DNA of 64,000 nucleotides from Candidatus Thorarchaeota archaeon MP8T_1 (GCA_002825465.1 PJER01000002.1:1-64000), one strand, 5' to 3'. Positions 17,965 through 25,746 are shown, counted from the first letter of the stretch. Notes: generated by a model not told the origin, from the sequence alone. Program-made: numbers and translations.

Positions 17965-18552
17965 ATGTCAAGATTCTTTCGACGTAAAAAAGATGAGAAA
18001 AGTGATGAAGGGACCGAAGAAGATGAATCAGTAGAAACTGTTGAATCTGAGGGTGAACAAGAAGAAGAAACCATTGAAGCTCCAGAAGCTGTGGAAGAAC
18101 CAGTAGATGAAGAAGAAACAACAGCTGAGGAAAGTCCTCCAGTTGGTAAGCATACTATACCATACCATTCTGAGATCAAAAATAGGCTCATGTACATGTT
18201 CAATGATTCTGGTATGGGTGCAGGGATTGAAGGCACCGATGAATTCTATATTGAATTCATGGCAATGGGTGAGCGTTTCTGGATCGGAAAAGCTCCGCTA
18301 GGCGAGATTTCACTAAAAACTGGATCAATGACTGATCAGGATGCACATATACGAATATCAAACGATGTGGTAGCTGATCTTCTATCTGCTGCAAACTTTC
18401 AGGAGTTTACCAAAATCTACCTTGAATACTACAAGAATCCTGAAGCTGGGAAATTCATAAAAATCGAAGTCCGAAAACCAATTACTGATTTGAACAGACG
18501 AGGATATGCACGAGTTCCTGTCATGAAACTCCTCATTGGATCTGCTCGATAA
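17965..18552 (+). CDS. Acidic-tailed protein with SCP2-like C-terminal domain
   Basis: 195 residues: a short basic start (MSRFFRRKKDEK), about 50 residues dominated by Glu/Asp, then a compact domain from about residue 62. The domain has the strand-helix pattern of SCP2/sterol-carrier-like folds (FWIGKAPLGEISLKTGS, DAHIRISNDVVADLLSAAN, GKFIKIEV). The SCP2 assignment is from pattern only. The acidic segment suggests a linker or protein-docking arm. ATG with GGAG eleven bases upstream. Followed 51 bases later by triosephosphate isomerase. Confidence 0.6.
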   Translation: MSRFFRRKKDEKSDEGTEEDESVETVESEGEQEEETIEAPEAVEEPVDEEETTAEESPPVGKHTIPYHSEIKNRLMYMFNDSGMGAGIEGTDEFYIEFMAMGERFWIGKAPLGEISLKTGSMTDQDAHIRISNDVVADLLSAANFQEFTKIYLEYYKNPEAGKFIKIEVRKPITDLNRRGYARVPVMKLLIGSAR

Positions 18553-18603
18553 TCAATCAACAATGATCCCTGATGTGTCTAGCAATAGTTATAATGAGGC
18601 CTG

Positions 18604-19320
18604 ATGTTGCCAGACACATTCAGGTGGGATAAAGGATTGACAAAGATTAACACTCCTGTAGTTATTATCAATCTGAAAACATACCGGCAAGCTACTGGTG
18701 AGAAGGCAGTTCTTCTTGCACAAGCTTGCGAAAGGGTATCAAATGAATACGATGTACCGATAGTTGTTGCACCTCAAATAGCTGACATTTACCGTGTTTC
18801 AAAGGCAGTTGAGATTCCTGTATTCTCACAGCACATGGATGCTGGAGAACCTGGACAATTTACAGGTCACACACTTGGTGAAACCATTGTAGAAGCAGGT
18901 GCTGCTGGCACTCTACTAAATCATTCTGAGAAGAGAATGCAAATTGCAGATATAGAGGCTTCTATCGATAAATCAAACGCACTTCATCTCTACACAGTTG
19001 TATGTACAAATAATATCCTTGTCAGTGTTGCTGCTGCAACAATGAAACCCTGGGCTGTAGCAGTAGAGCCCCCAGAGCTCATCGGCTCTGGAATTTCGGT
19101 TTCTCAAGCACAACCAGAAATCATCTCTGGAACAGTTGATAAGATACGTAAAGTAAACAAAGATGTAGTGATCCTTTGTGGCGCTGGAATCAGTAATGGT
19201 GATGATGTCAAATCTGCCATCAAATTAGGTGCTCAAGGAGTACTCCTTGCATCCGCTGTAGCAAAATCACCTAAACCCGAAGATGTCTTGGCTGATCTTG
19301 TTACACCTCTAAGCAAATAG
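18604..19320 (+). CDS. tpiA: Triosephosphate isomerase, archaeal type
   Basis: 238-residue TIM-barrel enzyme interconverting DHAP and glyceraldehyde-3-phosphate. Catalytic residues are all present: Asn23/Lys25 in INLKTY, His107 in LNHSEKR and Glu155 in AVEPPELIG, plus the phosphate loops GAGISNGDD and GVLLASA. The shorter length against ~250 in bacteria is normal for archaeal TIM, which is often tetrameric. GAGG lies four bases before the ATG. Its location near the two FBP-metabolising enzymes gives this segment a gluconeogenic/glycolytic character. Confidence 0.95.
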   Translation: MLPDTFRWDKGLTKINTPVVIINLKTYRQATGEKAVLLAQACERVSNEYDVPIVVAPQIADIYRVSKAVEIPVFSQHMDAGEPGQFTGHTLGETIVEAGAAGTLLNHSEKRMQIADIEASIDKSNALHLYTVVCTNNILVSVAAATMKPWAVAVEPPELIGSGISVSQAQPEIISGTVDKIRKVNKDVVILCGAGISNGDDVKSAIKLGAQGVLLASAVAKSPKPEDVLADLVTPLSK

Positions 19321-19376
19321 TCCATTCCGCTTCATTTTTCATTGATTCGGATAGGATTCTGTGCAGGCGATATCAG

Positions 19377-20264
19377 ATGAAAGTATCATTGGAGTGTGCA
19401 CACTGTCTTCTTGAAAGAGCAATTAACCAAGTAAGATTAGCCACAGATGATCCAGAACTCCAAATGAAAGTCATTACAGCAATGACAAAATTTCTTGGTG
19501 AGAACTACAACAAGAATTCAGTTCCTAGTTTTATTGGCACTGACAGAGACCTACTAGTTCAGCATATGACAGGAACTGACCCCTATAGGGATTTGAAGCA
19601 CGAATCCAATGTTATGGCACTCAATATTCTTCCAGAACTACTACAACTTGTTGATGAAGCTGGAGACGCACACTCTATGTTTCGTACTGCTACATTAATT
19701 GCAGCCGCTGCAAATGCCATAGAATTTGATGTGTCTGGTAGAGATTTTAGCCTCGATGAACTCAAGCACATCCTCAACAATGTTGAAACAGATTTGGCGA
19801 TTGATCAGGTAGACGAATTGCGCTCCTTATGCGAAAATGCCAATGAAGTATTATTTCTACATGACAATGCGGGAGAAGTAGTTCTTGATATGATCCTTAT
19901 CCGCGAAATCAGACGGCTAGGACCTAAGGTCATTGCTGCTGTTAAGGGGGGACCAATCCTTAATGATGCAACAATGGTAGACGCAGAAGAAGTCAAGCTT
20001 GCAGATTTTGCAGACAGAGTAATAGATACTGGAGCCTCAGCTATAGGAGTAAATCTAGATCGTAATTCCAAAGAGTTTCTTGATGTCTTTCAATCTGCTG
20101 AATTGATTATTGCAAAAGGAATGGGTAACTTCGAATCGCTAACAGAATATGAGCCTACAGCTCCAACAGTTCATATCATGAGGACGAAGTGTATGCCTGT
20201 CGCAAACCACGTAGGTGCACCTAAGAACAAGAATGTAGTTCTAATCCGCTATCCTTCTGAATAA
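19377..20264 (+). CDS. DUF89 / ARMT1-like damage-control phosphatase
   Basis: 295 residues. Family landmarks: N-terminal CAHCLLERA, LFLHDNAGEVVLDMIL (metal-binding Asp/Asn), AAVKGGPILNDATMVDAE and GMGNFESL, with a late KCMPVA. Characterised relatives are metal-dependent phosphatases acting on abnormal or toxic sugar phosphates such as fructose-1-phosphate. That fits its place directly after triosephosphate isomerase, where it could clear side products of triose or hexose phosphate metabolism (inference). Start ATG with AGGCGAT upstream. Confidence 0.85.
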   Translation: MKVSLECAHCLLERAINQVRLATDDPELQMKVITAMTKFLGENYNKNSVPSFIGTDRDLLVQHMTGTDPYRDLKHESNVMALNILPELLQLVDEAGDAHSMFRTATLIAAAANAIEFDVSGRDFSLDELKHILNNVETDLAIDQVDELRSLCENANEVLFLHDNAGEVVLDMILIREIRRLGPKVIAAVKGGPILNDATMVDAEEVKLADFADRVIDTGASAIGVNLDRNSKEFLDVFQSAELIIAKGMGNFESLTEYEPTAPTVHIMRTKCMPVANHVGAPKNKNVVLIRYPSE

Positions 20265-20282
20265 ATAGTGACACATGACTTT

Positions 20283-21113
20283 CTATGCCATCTCATCCTT
20301 GTAAGCTTTCAATCCCTGCGTTACGGGATTCGTGGTGATGAAATCAATCTTCAATTCTGGATATTCAAGACTAATACTATCCCGCAGACGTTTCATCCCC
20401 GGGTCTTCGGTTACGAATGCACCAAGTTCCAGAGTATTCATACCCTCTTCATGAGCGAAGAGTCTGAGCTCTGGAGATAATTCCCCTGTGACAAGAGTCT
20501 TGATGTCCTGACGTTGAGCATTGATGATGTCTGGCATATCAATATGTGAACCAGCACTTACAAGTACATCTCCAACTTCATCATCAAGGTCTCCTGTGAA
20601 CATCACCATACTCGATTTAATTTTAGAAGCAAGATAATTTACGAAACCTGAATGATTCTTTACACCTGGTGGCTTTACCACTCTCCCGATTGCCGCAAGT
20701 TGTCCAAAATCGCTCTCTGTATTAAACTGGCTAATGCGTTTAAGATCTAGGACTTCTGTTAGAGCATCATTTAATCCATCTCGTGCACATAACCATCCAC
20801 TGCCTATCACATATGTTGAGATATAGTTTTTAGAAAGAAGCCTCACTCTTACAAGATCCAATCCCGACAGTCTGTCAATAGCATAGGGGAAAAGTGGTCG
20901 GTACGTTACAAGTAGGTTTGATTTATCCTGGGATGCTTTGGTGACCACCCGAGCTGAAGGATAAGTGGCAATCAATACTCTGTTGATTGTAGTATTCGTC
21001 TGATCTGTTTCAGTTTGAGGTCCAATTTCAACACGGCTCTGTAGCCCCTGTATTGTCATCTCAAGAGGAGCTAGCTCCTGTAGACGTTTCAATATCTGAA
21101 GAAGAGTGGTCAT
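20283..21113 (-). CDS. Nif3/DUF34-like protein with degenerate metal site
   Basis: 276 residues aligning with the Nif3 (YbgI/DUF34) family: LLVTYRPLF at the first metal loop, VIGSGWLCARDGLNDALTEVL at the second, VMFTGDLDDEVGDVLVSAGSHIDM in the middle and LVTGELSPELRLFAHEEG with LELGAFVTE at the C-terminus. Normal members have HH, AHTNLD and GHxxTE at these places; here these histidines are replaced. It is probably a non-catalytic or altered member. The fold call is by pattern. It converges with the DUF89 gene, with only 18 bases between their stop codons. Confidence 0.65.
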   Translation of the reverse strand: MTTLLQILKRLQELAPLEMTIQGLQSRVEIGPQTETDQTNTTINRVLIATYPSARVVTKASQDKSNLLVTYRPLFPYAIDRLSGLDLVRVRLLSKNYISTYVIGSGWLCARDGLNDALTEVLDLKRISQFNTESDFGQLAAIGRVVKPPGVKNHSGFVNYLASKIKSSMVMFTGDLDDEVGDVLVSAGSHIDMPDIINAQRQDIKTLVTGELSPELRLFAHEEGMNTLELGAFVTEDPGMKRLRDSISLEYPELKIDFITTNPVTQGLKAYKDEMA

Positions 21114-21208
21114 AATCCTGCCTTCTACTTAGTCAGTTTGCAGACTGAATAGAGAACTTCCATCAGTCTTATTCTTTTGGATACTTGAGAAATATAGATG
21201 CAATGAGA

Positions 21209-21589
21209 TTATTCTGAGGTCTCTTCAACCTCGTCATCATCTAATTCATCATCCAGTTCTTCGTCATATGAGTAGAGGTCTTCGAGTTCTTCATCGATTT
21301 CCTCGGTCTCTGGCTCATCCTCAATGACTTCTAATTCTGGTTCATCCTCAACAATTTCAAGTTCTGGTTCTTTCTCCTTCTTCTTCTTCTCTTTCTCTGG
21401 CTTTGGCTTCTTGGTGTCTTTCTTTCCAACCACTGGTTTCCTAGCAGAAACGCCTCGCTTCTTTAATTTCCAGAACTCTGTCTTAGCAGTTCGGACCTTG
21501 TCCATTTTCTTGAAGTCGACTTGCTGCGGATTCTGACTCTTTCTGAGTCTTGCACGTTCACGCTTGAGGGCTTTCATCTTGTTAGTCAT
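21209..21589 (-). CDS. Charged low-complexity protein, basic head and acidic tail
   Basis: 126 residues. The first 60 are strongly basic (MKALKRERARLRKSQNPQQ), followed by Lys/Pro-rich repeats and then about 50 almost purely acidic residues. No folded domain is evident; it is likely intrinsically disordered. A basic head with an acidic tail is common in nucleic-acid or ribosome-associated proteins, but this is inference. ATG preceded by GGTGAT six bases upstream. Lies just upstream of, and divergent from, the first tRNA-Arg. Confidence 0.6.
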   Translation of the reverse strand: MTNKMKALKRERARLRKSQNPQQVDFKKMDKVRTAKTEFWKLKKRGVSARKPVVGKKDTKKPKPEKEKKKKEKEPELEIVEDEPELEVIEDEPETEEIDEELEDLYSYDEELDDELDDDEVEETSE

Positions 21590-21713
21590 TGACTATCACC
21601 GTTGCGTTCACCGACGACCCTCCGCTTTGTTTTATAACTGTGTCGTAAGCAACAAGTTTGCGGAATTTCGAGCTGGAACAAATTCTTTAAGACACTACAA
21701 CATCTTGTCCCTT

Positions 21714-21791
21714 GGGGCCGTAGTCTAGCCTGGATAAGGCACCAGCCTCCGGAGTTGGGTATCCCCGGTTCAAATCCGGGCGGTCCCGCCA
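21714..21791 (+). tRNA. tRNA-Arg (anticodon CCG), CCA encoded
   Basis: 78-nt cloverleaf. Acceptor GGGGCCG pairs with CGGTCCC, D stem GTCT/AGGC, anticodon stem CCAGC/GTTGG with loop CTCCGGA (anticodon CCG, reading CGG), T arm CCCGG/CCGGG with TTCAAAT loop, discriminator G, and encoded CCA. No intron. Followed by a T5 run. A TTTAAGA sequence about 25-30 bases upstream may be the promoter. It differs from the second tRNA-Arg at only four positions. Confidence 0.95.
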
Positions 21792-21856
21792 TTTTTCATA
21801 AAATCGGACTTTATATGCCTCTCTTCGACAAGAAATTATGAATTGAGGTTTCAAAA

Positions 21857-22063
21857 ATGAGCGTAATCGGGGATCCGACTAGTGCAGAAGAAAGAGTTGT
21901 AGCTCGTTTCACACGATATCTTAACGGACCTATGGGTAAGACTGTTTTAGATAATCTTGATGAGGGTGAAAGTTTCATTCTGCAAACTTCTGAACACACT
22001 TTACGAATAACAAAAGTACGAGGTCGAGCAGTAGTAAAACCACTTCCATTTTCACTTGCATAA
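21857..22063 (+). CDS. Small protein of a tandem paralogous pair (copy A)
   Basis: 68 residues. Core FTRYLNGPMGKTVLDNLDEGE, then alternating strands (SFILQTSEHTLRITKVRGRAVV). It is clearly paralogous to the next gene: shared YLN-PMGK-VLD, EGE and SEH/QEH positions. No membrane helix, cysteine or known domain. A strong TATA-like CTTTATATGC lies at about 21809, GAGG precedes the ATG, and a tight terminator hairpin begins right after the stop, so it is an independent transcription unit. Function unknown. Confidence 0.7.
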   Translation: MSVIGDPTSAEERVVARFTRYLNGPMGKTVLDNLDEGESFILQTSEHTLRITKVRGRAVVKPLPFSLA

Positions 22064-22084
22064 TCTTCGTTGACGAAGAATTTT
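22064..22084 (+). terminator. Short hairpin plus T-run after small protein A
   Basis: Stem TCTTCG/CGAAGA with tetraloop TTGA, followed by ATTTT, starting at the base after the stop codon. Confidence 0.6.
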
Positions 22085-22137
22085 ACCAGTTTATTTAACT
22101 TACAAAAACACCTGTTTTAATTTAGTTGGTGTTAGGC

Positions 22138-22365
22138 GTGAGTGAGGTTCACAAATATAGGGCTAATACCGAGAACGGGGAGAAAGCAGCGGAGAAGTTT
22201 CAGAAGTATCTGAACAGCCCTATGGGGAAGGTTGTACTTGATACCATAGGTGAAGGAGAGATCTTCACTATCGAAAATCAGGAACATATTCTTCAGATCA
22301 AGAAAGAAAAAGGTCAATGTCTTGTTGATTTTATCGGGTATGTAGACGATAAGAAACAATTCTAA
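22138..22365 (+). CDS. Small protein of a tandem paralogous pair (copy B)
   Basis: About 75 residues from the GTG at 22138, chosen because GGTG lies six bases upstream; the frame opens at a TTG at 22126. Core FQKYLNSPMGKVVLDTIGEGE, then FTIENQEHILQIKKEKGQCLV, matching copy A block for block. It has a longer polar N-terminus and a more acidic C-terminus (GYVDDKKQF). A separate TATA-like TTTATTTAAC lies about 40 bases upstream. Unknown function; the conserved positions and separate promoters argue that both are real genes. Confidence 0.65.
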   Translation: MSEVHKYRANTENGEKAAEKFQKYLNSPMGKVVLDTIGEGEIFTIENQEHILQIKKEKGQCLVDFIGYVDDKKQF

Positions 22366-22432
22366 CCCATTTTCTGCAGTTTCGAAGTCAACAACGAAGA
22401 CTCTATAAGCCAAAATTTGCCCCACGAAGAAT

Positions 22433-22510
22433 GGGGCCGTAGTCTAGCCTGGATAAGGCACCAGCCTGCGGAGTTGGTAATCCCCGGTTCGAATCCGGGC
22501 GGTCCCGCCA
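22433..22510 (+). tRNA. tRNA-Arg (anticodon GCG), CCA encoded
   Basis: 78-nt cloverleaf almost identical to the tRNA at 21714: same acceptor, D stem, anticodon stem and T stem. Anticodon loop CTGCGGA (GCG, reading CGC and CGU), TTCGAAT T-loop, CCA encoded, no intron. A TATA-like CTCTATAAGC sits about 25-30 bases upstream and a T5 run follows. Together with the first copy it brackets the two paralogous small proteins. Confidence 0.95.
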
Positions 22511-22586
22511 CTCTTTTTGAAAAATTTGGCGAGAACACTCCTGACCCGAAGCTTAAATTAGCTACTGAAATCGTTGGTGATGTATC

Positions 22587-23714
22587 ATGCAGTTCACACC
22601 GCAACGTCTAGATCGAGTATATCGAGCAATGCGTCGAGAAGAAATCGATGCTCTAGTGATAACTAGACGTCAAGATGTTCAATATCTGACTGGATATCGG
22701 TGTACTGGGCATAGTGTTCCCGTTGCATGTATCATCTCTGAGAATCATCAACCACAATTGATTATTTCCGAATTCAGGGAAGACACTCTTATTGGTGAAT
22801 CAATTCTAGCGAAAGTTCATACATTTAGTTCGAGCCTCTCTGATGATTGGTATCGCGCTCAAGGGCATAGTTACTGGAAGGCAATAATCAATGCAATTAA
22901 TGAACTGCATTTAACAAAAGCAATGATAGGCCTTCAGTTTGATTGGCTTTCTGTACGAGAACTCGATACACTAAGGACTAAGCTCCCTGATGCTGGATTT
23001 CGGGATTTTTCACAGGCACTTTGGAAACTACGATATATCAAAGATGCTGCTGAAATCGATGCTATACGTCAGGCTGTAGACATTGCAGAGATAGGCATTC
23101 GAACCGCCCTAGAATCTGTTGCAGCTGGAAAATCAGAAGACCAGGCATCTCTGGAGATAGAATCTGCAATGCGAGTAGCTGGTGGTCAGCGTCGTGGTAT
23201 TCGTGCAGCTGTTCTATCTGGAGACCGTGCGCGATATCCCTTCGCTCAACCTAGTACAGATAGGATTGGAACGACTGATTTTGTAGTCCTAGATATTACA
23301 GTGAGTCATTCTGGATATTTTGCAGAGGTTGCTCGAACAATTCACTTGGGCCAGCCAACCGATTCTCAACGCAAGTTGTTCGAATATGTACTTAATTCAA
23401 TGAAGATTGTTGAGAAAGCAATGAAACCAGAGATTACATATGAAGATTTGACCAAGCAAATCGTCAAGAAATCTGGCAGGTCTTTTCCACAGGAGACTTT
23501 GATTCAGCCATTAGGAAGTTCAATTGGTCTTGACTTGCGCGAGCCCCCATACCTCACTTCTGATAACCCATTTTCACTCAAAGAAGGAATGGTCTTCACC
23601 TTTCATCCTACAGGATATGCTCCTGAGGTTGGAACTGTAAAATTAGCTGATGTTTTTCTCGTCACTGCGAAAGGTGTTGAGAATCTGGGGTCTCTTGCTC
23701 GAGAAACAATGTGA
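22587..23714 (+). CDS. M24 (Xaa-Pro peptidase/creatinase) fold protein, probable pseudoenzyme
   Basis: 375 residues with the two-domain layout of prolidase-type M24 proteins: N-terminal creatinase domain (IDALVITRRQDVQYLTGY) and C-terminal pita-bread domain from about residue 150 (LRYIKDAAEIDAIRQA). Of the five metal ligands only the first Asp (VVLDIT) is clearly kept; the second Asp is Glu (AEVART), the His is Ser (LGSSIGL), and the two Glu are His and Ala (TFHPTGY, KLADVF). Peptidase activity is therefore doubtful; a binding role is more likely. GGTGAT before the ATG gives a confident start. Confidence 0.8.
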   Translation: MQFTPQRLDRVYRAMRREEIDALVITRRQDVQYLTGYRCTGHSVPVACIISENHQPQLIISEFREDTLIGESILAKVHTFSSSLSDDWYRAQGHSYWKAIINAINELHLTKAMIGLQFDWLSVRELDTLRTKLPDAGFRDFSQALWKLRYIKDAAEIDAIRQAVDIAEIGIRTALESVAAGKSEDQASLEIESAMRVAGGQRRGIRAAVLSGDRARYPFAQPSTDRIGTTDFVVLDITVSHSGYFAEVARTIHLGQPTDSQRKLFEYVLNSMKIVEKAMKPEITYEDLTKQIVKKSGRSFPQETLIQPLGSSIGLDLREPPYLTSDNPFSLKEGMVFTFHPTGYAPEVGTVKLADVFLVTAKGVENLGSLARETM

Positions 23715-23723
23715 TATACTCAA

Positions 23724-24239
23724 TTACATCCAACGCTTGAGTTTAGTAAATACTTGCGCAATCGCTTCAGTTCTTTCATTATGTTTTTCGACTTCATCTC
23801 TTGAGATTTCACGAATCTGAGCAGCGGGAACTCCTGAGTGTAAGCTTCTTGGTGGAATTACCACATTTGCCGGTACAATACTTCCGGGAGCAAGCATTAC
23901 TCCTTCTCCAAGTGTTGCTCCATCAAATATGACACACCCCTCACCGATATTTGCACTATCTCCAATATACACTCCATGGATGACAGCTGCTGTACCAATA
24001 ATCACGCTGTTTCCAATGATAGTTGGGTTTTCTTCACTATGTGCATGGATGACTGCACTGTCTTGTATACATACACGCTCACCAATTCGCACTGTGGCGT
24101 GGTCTCCACGAATAACTGCCCCTGGCCAAACATTAGCTCTGGGACCAATTTCCACATCTCCTACAAGTGTTGCTTGAGGACTTACAAAAGCTTGTGGATC
24201 TATTCTTGGGTTCTTATCTCCGAATGGTAGTATTGGCAT
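23724..24239 (-). CDS. Gamma-carbonic-anhydrase-like left-handed beta-helix protein
   Basis: 171-residue hexapeptide-repeat protein of the gamma-CA/YrdA family, expected to form a trimer with metal at subunit interfaces. RGDHATVRIGERVCIQDSAVIH keeps the family core and the first His ligand; IIGTAAVIHGVYIG keeps the last His but has Thr where the usual IGHGA His stands. Carbonic anhydrase activity is therefore uncertain; YrdA-like relatives are often inactive. The ATG at 24239 is chosen because GAGGTG lies six bases upstream. It converges with the M24-like gene. Confidence 0.85.
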   Translation of the reverse strand: MPILPFGDKNPRIDPQAFVSPQATLVGDVEIGPRANVWPGAVIRGDHATVRIGERVCIQDSAVIHAHSEENPTIIGNSVIIGTAAVIHGVYIGDSANIGEGCVIFDGATLGEGVMLAPGSIVPANVVIPPRSLHSGVPAAQIREISRDEVEKHNERTEAIAQVFTKLKRWM

Positions 24240-24310
24240 CTCTAACACCTCGTTGCCTACTACATTGCTGTCGTGTTATCTAATAAAACATCATGTGCTT
24301 AATTAGAATC

Positions 24311-24685
24311 TCAATTTCTATTGAGTAAAGTGCTAATTGTGTACTCATAATGTTCTGCTGGACGTAACCCTATCAATCTATCAACATAGGATACCTCTCC
24401 AGTTTCGGGGTTTTCGATAGGAAGCTTAGCTGGTTCACCATCCATAAAAATGAGCACACAGGGAATTCCATGGATACTGTTTTCTCGGGCAAAATCACGG
24501 TGGTTATCTGTGTTGACTTTCAGGAAACCTACTTCTGAATCATCCTTGTACTTGTCTTCGAGTTCATCAAGAATTGGTCCTAGTGCTTGACACGGACCAC
24601 ACCAAGGTGCCCAACAGTCAACAAAAAGGAGTTTTGTTTTCTTCATCTCTTTTTCAATATCAGATGGCGTTACATCTCTCACCAT
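24311..24685 (-). CDS. Thioredoxin (WCGPC)
   Basis: 124-residue thioredoxin with a canonical WCGPC active site, the HGIPCVLIF cis-proline segment and no signal peptide; a cytosolic dithiol reductant. It carries a small insertion (PIENPETGEVSYVD) near the C-terminus relative to classical thioredoxin. AGGTG precedes the ATG. It lies downstream of a second thioredoxin with a variant active site; a terminator hairpin separates the two, so they are probably expressed independently. Confidence 0.93.
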   Translation of the reverse strand: MVRDVTPSDIEKEMKKTKLLFVDCWAPWCGPCQALGPILDELEDKYKDDSEVGFLKVNTDNHRDFARENSIHGIPCVLIFMDGEPAKLPIENPETGEVSYVDRLIGLRPAEHYEYTISTLLNRN

Positions 24686-24757
24686 GTATTTTACACCTGC
24701 GCCTTCAATTTCCTAGAGCCCTATATCTGTTGCCTAAGATGTAAAACAAAAATGAAT

Positions 24758-24794
24758 CACTCCCACGAGGAAGGAATGACCTTCCTCAAGGGTG
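24758..24794 (-). terminator. Terminator between the two thioredoxin genes
   Basis: A perfect eight-base-pair stem GAGGAAGG/CCTTCCTC with loop AATGA, extended by CACTCCC/GGGTG. Read on the minus strand it follows the WCMPC thioredoxin stop and is followed by ATTCATTTTTGTTTT. Confidence 0.7.
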
Positions 24795-24807
24795 TTTGAT
24801 AGAAAAA

Positions 24808-25170
24808 TTATGCAGCAGATTCAGCGAGGAGATTATCTGCAATCTGTTCGTATACTTCCATTGGCATAACGCCAACAAGCTTATCGGTCTTCTTACCATG
24901 GCCATCATCAAAAATGACACGCTTGCCATCTGCATAGACGAGAACACTTGGAACACCTGTAATGTTGTTCTGCATACTGAACTCGCGGTTCTGATCAACG
25001 TCAATCTTGACGACTCTTAGTCCGCGCTCATGGTATTTCTCATGAACTTCTTCAAGCATTGGACCTAAGGTCCTGCAGGGCATACACCAAACTGCGTGTG
25101 CATCCACGAATACTACTTTATTCTCTGAAAGAACTTTGTCTAAATCATTTGAGCTGATTTCTTCTACCAT
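24808..25170 (-). CDS. Thioredoxin-like protein with WCMPC active site
   Basis: 120-residue thioredoxin fold: FVDAHAVWCMPCRTLGPML, then ITGVPSVLVYADGK with the cis-proline. The CMPC dipeptide in place of CGPC is expected to shift redox potential or partner choice. No signal peptide. The ATG at 25170 (MVEEISSND) lies 10 bases after GGAG; the longer frame uses a TTG almost touching that site. Paralogue of the neighbouring WCGPC thioredoxin. Confidence 0.92.
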   Translation of the reverse strand: MVEEISSNDLDKVLSENKVVFVDAHAVWCMPCRTLGPMLEEVHEKYHERGLRVVKIDVDQNREFSMQNNITGVPSVLVYADGKRVIFDDGHGKKTDKLVGVMPMEVYEQIADNLLAESAA

Positions 25171-25251
25171 TATTATCAAACTCCATCGCTGAGTGCGAGT
25201 CGGTTGTGCAAATTTCTTACACTACCGTTATAAAGATTGTGCTATAACTAC

Positions 25252-25746
25252 CTATATTCTAATGGACTTTCCACAGTTTTGGCATGTTACTTCATTATCT
25301 GATATTACCTTCGGGTTGTAGGCGTATGATGCACCACAAGAAACACATTTGATCTTAGTGAGGATTTCAGTATTATCAAGTTCCTCTTCTTTTACTTCAG
25401 AAGATACATCAAAGAGATATTGCTTTGGCCATATAAGAACGAAGAATTGAATGCAAATTACGATTGGTAGTGTTAGAAAGAATCTCATTGGTAGTAAGAC
25501 AGTCACGATAAGAATGGACCATAGAATATCGATAATTCTGATATTAAACTCCCATTTTGGTCTAATGAACCAGAATAGCAGGAATATGATCAAATCACCA
25601 AGAAAGAACAGAAAGTAAATTGCATTCAAAGGAAAATGCCACCAGAAGTTCCAGTTAATTAAAGATGACTCCAAAAGAAGCATCAATCTAGCAAAATGAG
25701 TTGCAATTACCACAATTAGTAAATTGTTTCTATACTGACTGGACAA
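25252..25746 (-). CDS. Membrane protein with C-terminal zinc ribbon
   Basis: 164 residues with about four hydrophobic segments in the first 110 (for example YFLFFLGDLIIFLLFWF), then an acidic linker and a rubredoxin-like zinc ribbon at the C-terminus (CVSCGASYAYNP and CQNCGKSI). The ribbon would face the cytoplasm if the N-terminus is in. I do not recognise the family. It is transcribed toward the thioredoxins and is divergent from the helicase gene. Confidence 0.65.
   Translation of the reverse strand: MSSQYRNNLLIVVIATHFARLMLLLESSLINWNFWWHFPLNAIYFLFFLGDLIIFLLFWFIRPKWEFNIRIIDILWSILIVTVLLPMRFFLTLPIVICIQFFVLIWPKQYLFDVSSEVKEEELDNTEILTKIKCVSCGASYAYNPKVISDNEVTCQNCGKSIRI

Noticed and set aside
21586..21792. 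Apparent minus-strand protein starting MAGPPGFEPGIP across the first tRNA
   Set aside because: It is the antisense translation of a tRNA-Arg gene, a well-known false ORF.
22362..22611. Apparent proteins on both strands across the second tRNA, including AGPPGFEPGI
   Set aside because: Again translations of the tRNA cloverleaf and its complement, with no ribosome binding site or conserved domain.
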